From assembly GCA_014728145.1 (NCBI GenBank), contig WJMC01000206.1:1-33016 (forward strand): 33,016 bases of DNA. Reading direction: 5' to 3'. The position numbers were made by a program, and so were the translations under genes. Every line of letters starts with the position of its first letter. Position 1 is the first letter of the stretch. The notes beneath the pieces were generated by a model. The model was given only the letters and a program-made list of their open reading frames with translations, was not told the DNA's origin and ran no database searches. Below are positions 31,625-33,016 of this stretch, one piece after another. Source of the stretch: Candidatus Zixiibacteriota bacterium. GTDB lineage: Bacteria > Zixibacteria > MSB-5A5 > JAABVY01.

Positions 31625-33016
31625 TCAGCCCGAGGCAATTATGCTTCGGAAGAATGCCGGCCAGAATGGATCCTGATGGGGCATTTCAATCGGTATTTCG
31701 AGACCACCGCTTCTTTTTAAAATACGCCTCGACTTGTCCTCGACTACCTTACCGATAACCGAGGCCTGAATGTTTTCTTTCGTTAGAGCTGTGATTACAT
31801 TTTCAGAACTACCCGGATCGGCAGTCAAAAGCAGAGAACCTTCGGCAATTGCCTTCAAGGGATCGATGTCAAGCAGTTCACAGACGATCCGGATTTCTTC
31901 GGGATAGATGAACTTGTTTTCATCGATCTCCATCCCCACCTCGCTGGCACTGGCGATTTCAAACAGGCCTCCGATCACACCACCCTCGGTGGCGTCATGC
32001 ATGGCGGTCACCTTCCCGGACTTCATCGCAATTTCGCAGTCCCTCACCACGCTCATCTCGGTTTTATAAGCTTTGGATTTTTCGACCAGTTCGGCGGGAT
32101 GATTTTTGAGCAGTTCCTGCTCGTACAGGTTGGCCAGAATACCGGCAGTCTCAACTGCGGGTCCCTTGGTAAGAAGAACATCATCGCCCGGCCGGGCACC
32201 AGAGGGAGTGATATACTCGTTTTTATCCGCAATGCTGAACACCGTCACACCACCGATAAGCGGGCTGGCAAGTCCCGGATAGTATCCGGTGTGACCTCCC
32301 ACGATCGCAATCTCGAGTTCGAGCGCGGCCTGGTGGATCGAATCGACGATACGCTTAAATTCGGCTCTGTCGGTCTCGGGCGGCATAAGCAGGCTGTATG
32401 TCATAAACTCCGGCTTTACTCCCATCACGGCGACATCGGATGCGCCGATATGAACCGTATACCAGCCAAACATCTCAGGTGGCTGGCCGGGAATCTGAAA
32501 GATCGGGTCCTCGGCAATCACCATAACCTGCTCATGACCGATATCGATCACCGCTGAATCCACACCGGTCCGGGGCGGGACCAAAACACGGCTGTCACTT
32601 TTTCCCAATCTTGCAGATATAAACTGTTCGAAATCAGACAGATCGATTTTGCCGATTTTAGGGACAGGAACTGTCTCGGCTGTCCACAGCCTGGCCAGCT
32701 CACACACTTCCTCAGCCAATTCCACCGGGTGCTGACCGACCATGACAGTCAGCGGTTCCTTGCCGGGAGCCTTGGATTCATAGAACATTTTCGGCACTTT
32801 GCCACCGGCGGATCGGACAGCCTCTGCGATCTTCCACGGCATCGAAGCTTTGTCGATACCGATCACTTCCGACGGTTCCTTTTTTCGATCGATCGCGCTG
32901 AATAAATATCCCTTTTTCTTACAATGATCTTCCAGCCATTTTGAGAACTCAGGATTATGACGGAAATTTATCGCCGAGCGGATTGATTTGTCGTATTTCT
33001 GAAACTCGATCAGCAG
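31625..33016 (-). CDS. ThiN-like domain fused to an AIR-synthase/HypE-ThiL-like domain (N-terminus beyond the window)
   Basis: The frame is open through the right edge, so 463 C-terminal residues are visible; the GTG at 32866 is internal. Visible residues 5-110 fit ThiN, the archaeal-type thiamine-phosphate synthase domain: DKSIRSAINFRHNPE, SAIDRKKEPSEV, MPWKIAEAVRSAGGKVPKMF, then APGKEPLTVMVGQHP. Residues about 140-440 are a PurM/HypE/ThiL-fold ATP-binding domain: PPRTGVDSAVIDIG, HIGASDVAVMGVKPEFMTYS, IVGGHTGYYPG, GDDVLLTKGPAVET and MHDATEGGVIGGLFEIA. Together they suggest thiamine phosphate formation and/or phosphorylation, but HypE-like homologues of other function exist. Whether a ThiD or HTH domain precedes ThiN cannot be seen. 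Confidence 0.75.
   Translation of the reverse strand: MLIEFQKYDKSIRSAINFRHNPEFSKWLEDHCKKKGYLFSAIDRKKEPSEVIGIDKASMPWKIAEAVRSAGGKVPKMFYESKAPGKEPLTVMVGQHPVELAEEVCELARLWTAETVPVPKIGKIDLSDFEQFISARLGKSDSRVLVPPRTGVDSAVIDIGHEQVMVIAEDPIFQIPGQPPEMFGWYTVHIGASDVAVMGVKPEFMTYSLLMPPETDRAEFKRIVDSIHQAALELEIAIVGGHTGYYPGLASPLIGGVTVFSIADKNEYITPSGARPGDDVLLTKGPAVETAGILANLYEQELLKNHPAELVEKSKAYKTEMSVVRDCEIAMKSGKVTAMHDATEGGVIGGLFEIASASEVGMEIDENKFIYPEEIRIVCELLDIDPLKAIAEGSLLLTADPGSSENVITALTKENIQASVIGKVVEDKSRRILKRSGGLEIPIEMPHQDPFWPAFFRSIIASG

Noticed and set aside
31625-32866. A complete gene starting at the GTG at 32866
   Set aside because: The frame stays open to the right edge and the ThiN domain begins upstream of that codon, so the gene is partial and the GTG is internal.

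Overview
The window looks like a bacterial chromosome segment from the FCB side of the tree, perhaps a candidate phylum such as Zixibacteria. Three things suggest this: two very large secreted proteins with C-terminal sorting-type tails (the PNPFNP / PNPFDP type), a PorV/PorQ-like outer-membrane protein, and sigma-70-like promoters with ordinary Shine-Dalgarno sites. No 16S gene or other decisive marker is present, so the taxonomy is inference. Coding density is high. There is no phage, IS element, CRISPR array or rRNA.

Layout. Positions 1-6090 (minus) hold a cell-surface pair: a large Ig/CARDB-like secreted protein, then a PorV-like barrel fused to TPR repeats that runs off the left edge, under a perfect TTGACA-17-TATAAT promoter. 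Positions 6301-10417 (minus) are a two-gene signalling operon: a membrane GAF protein with a dead HisKA-like tail, followed by a soluble GAF histidine kinase. Positions 10542-11746 (minus) are efp and rnhC, overlapping by 4 nt. Positions 12019-14406 (plus) are an acyl-CoA operon: B12-binding mutase subunit, a duplicated-domain secreted protein and an acyl-CoA dehydrogenase, closed by an intrinsic terminator. Next come a small MIase/YciI-like gene, a short DUF1328-type membrane protein and a 0.5 kb gene-free stretch with palindromic repeats. Positions 15648-19612 (minus) are a likely operon tRNA-His, hisS, metallo-hydrolase, pccB.

Positions 19861-22548 hold a divergent pair of archaeal-type genes (COG2521-like methyltransferase and ApgM phosphoglycerate mutase) and a divergent RsmD-like methyltransferase. 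Positions 22595-23343 (minus) are an unrecognised regulatory pair (sigma-region-4-like protein plus ribbon-helix-helix protein). Then follow a TYW1-like radical SAM protein, a CPBP membrane protease, a second sorting-tail surface protein (25131-27890), an orphan 67-residue flagellar-rod-like protein, an EamA transporter, a membrane hybrid histidine kinase, and a ThiN/AIR-synthase-like fusion running off the right edge.

The mutase subunit, acyl-CoA dehydrogenase and carboxyltransferase together point to propionyl-CoA/methylmalonyl-CoA and branched-chain or fatty acyl-CoA metabolism. The observations I rate highest are: tRNA-His lacking the canonical G-1:C73 pair beside a HisRS resembling the alphaproteobacterial variant; the His-less HisKA domain; the EF-P with Gln at the normally modified tip; the orphan FlgE-C-like mini protein; and the sigma-4/RHH module.
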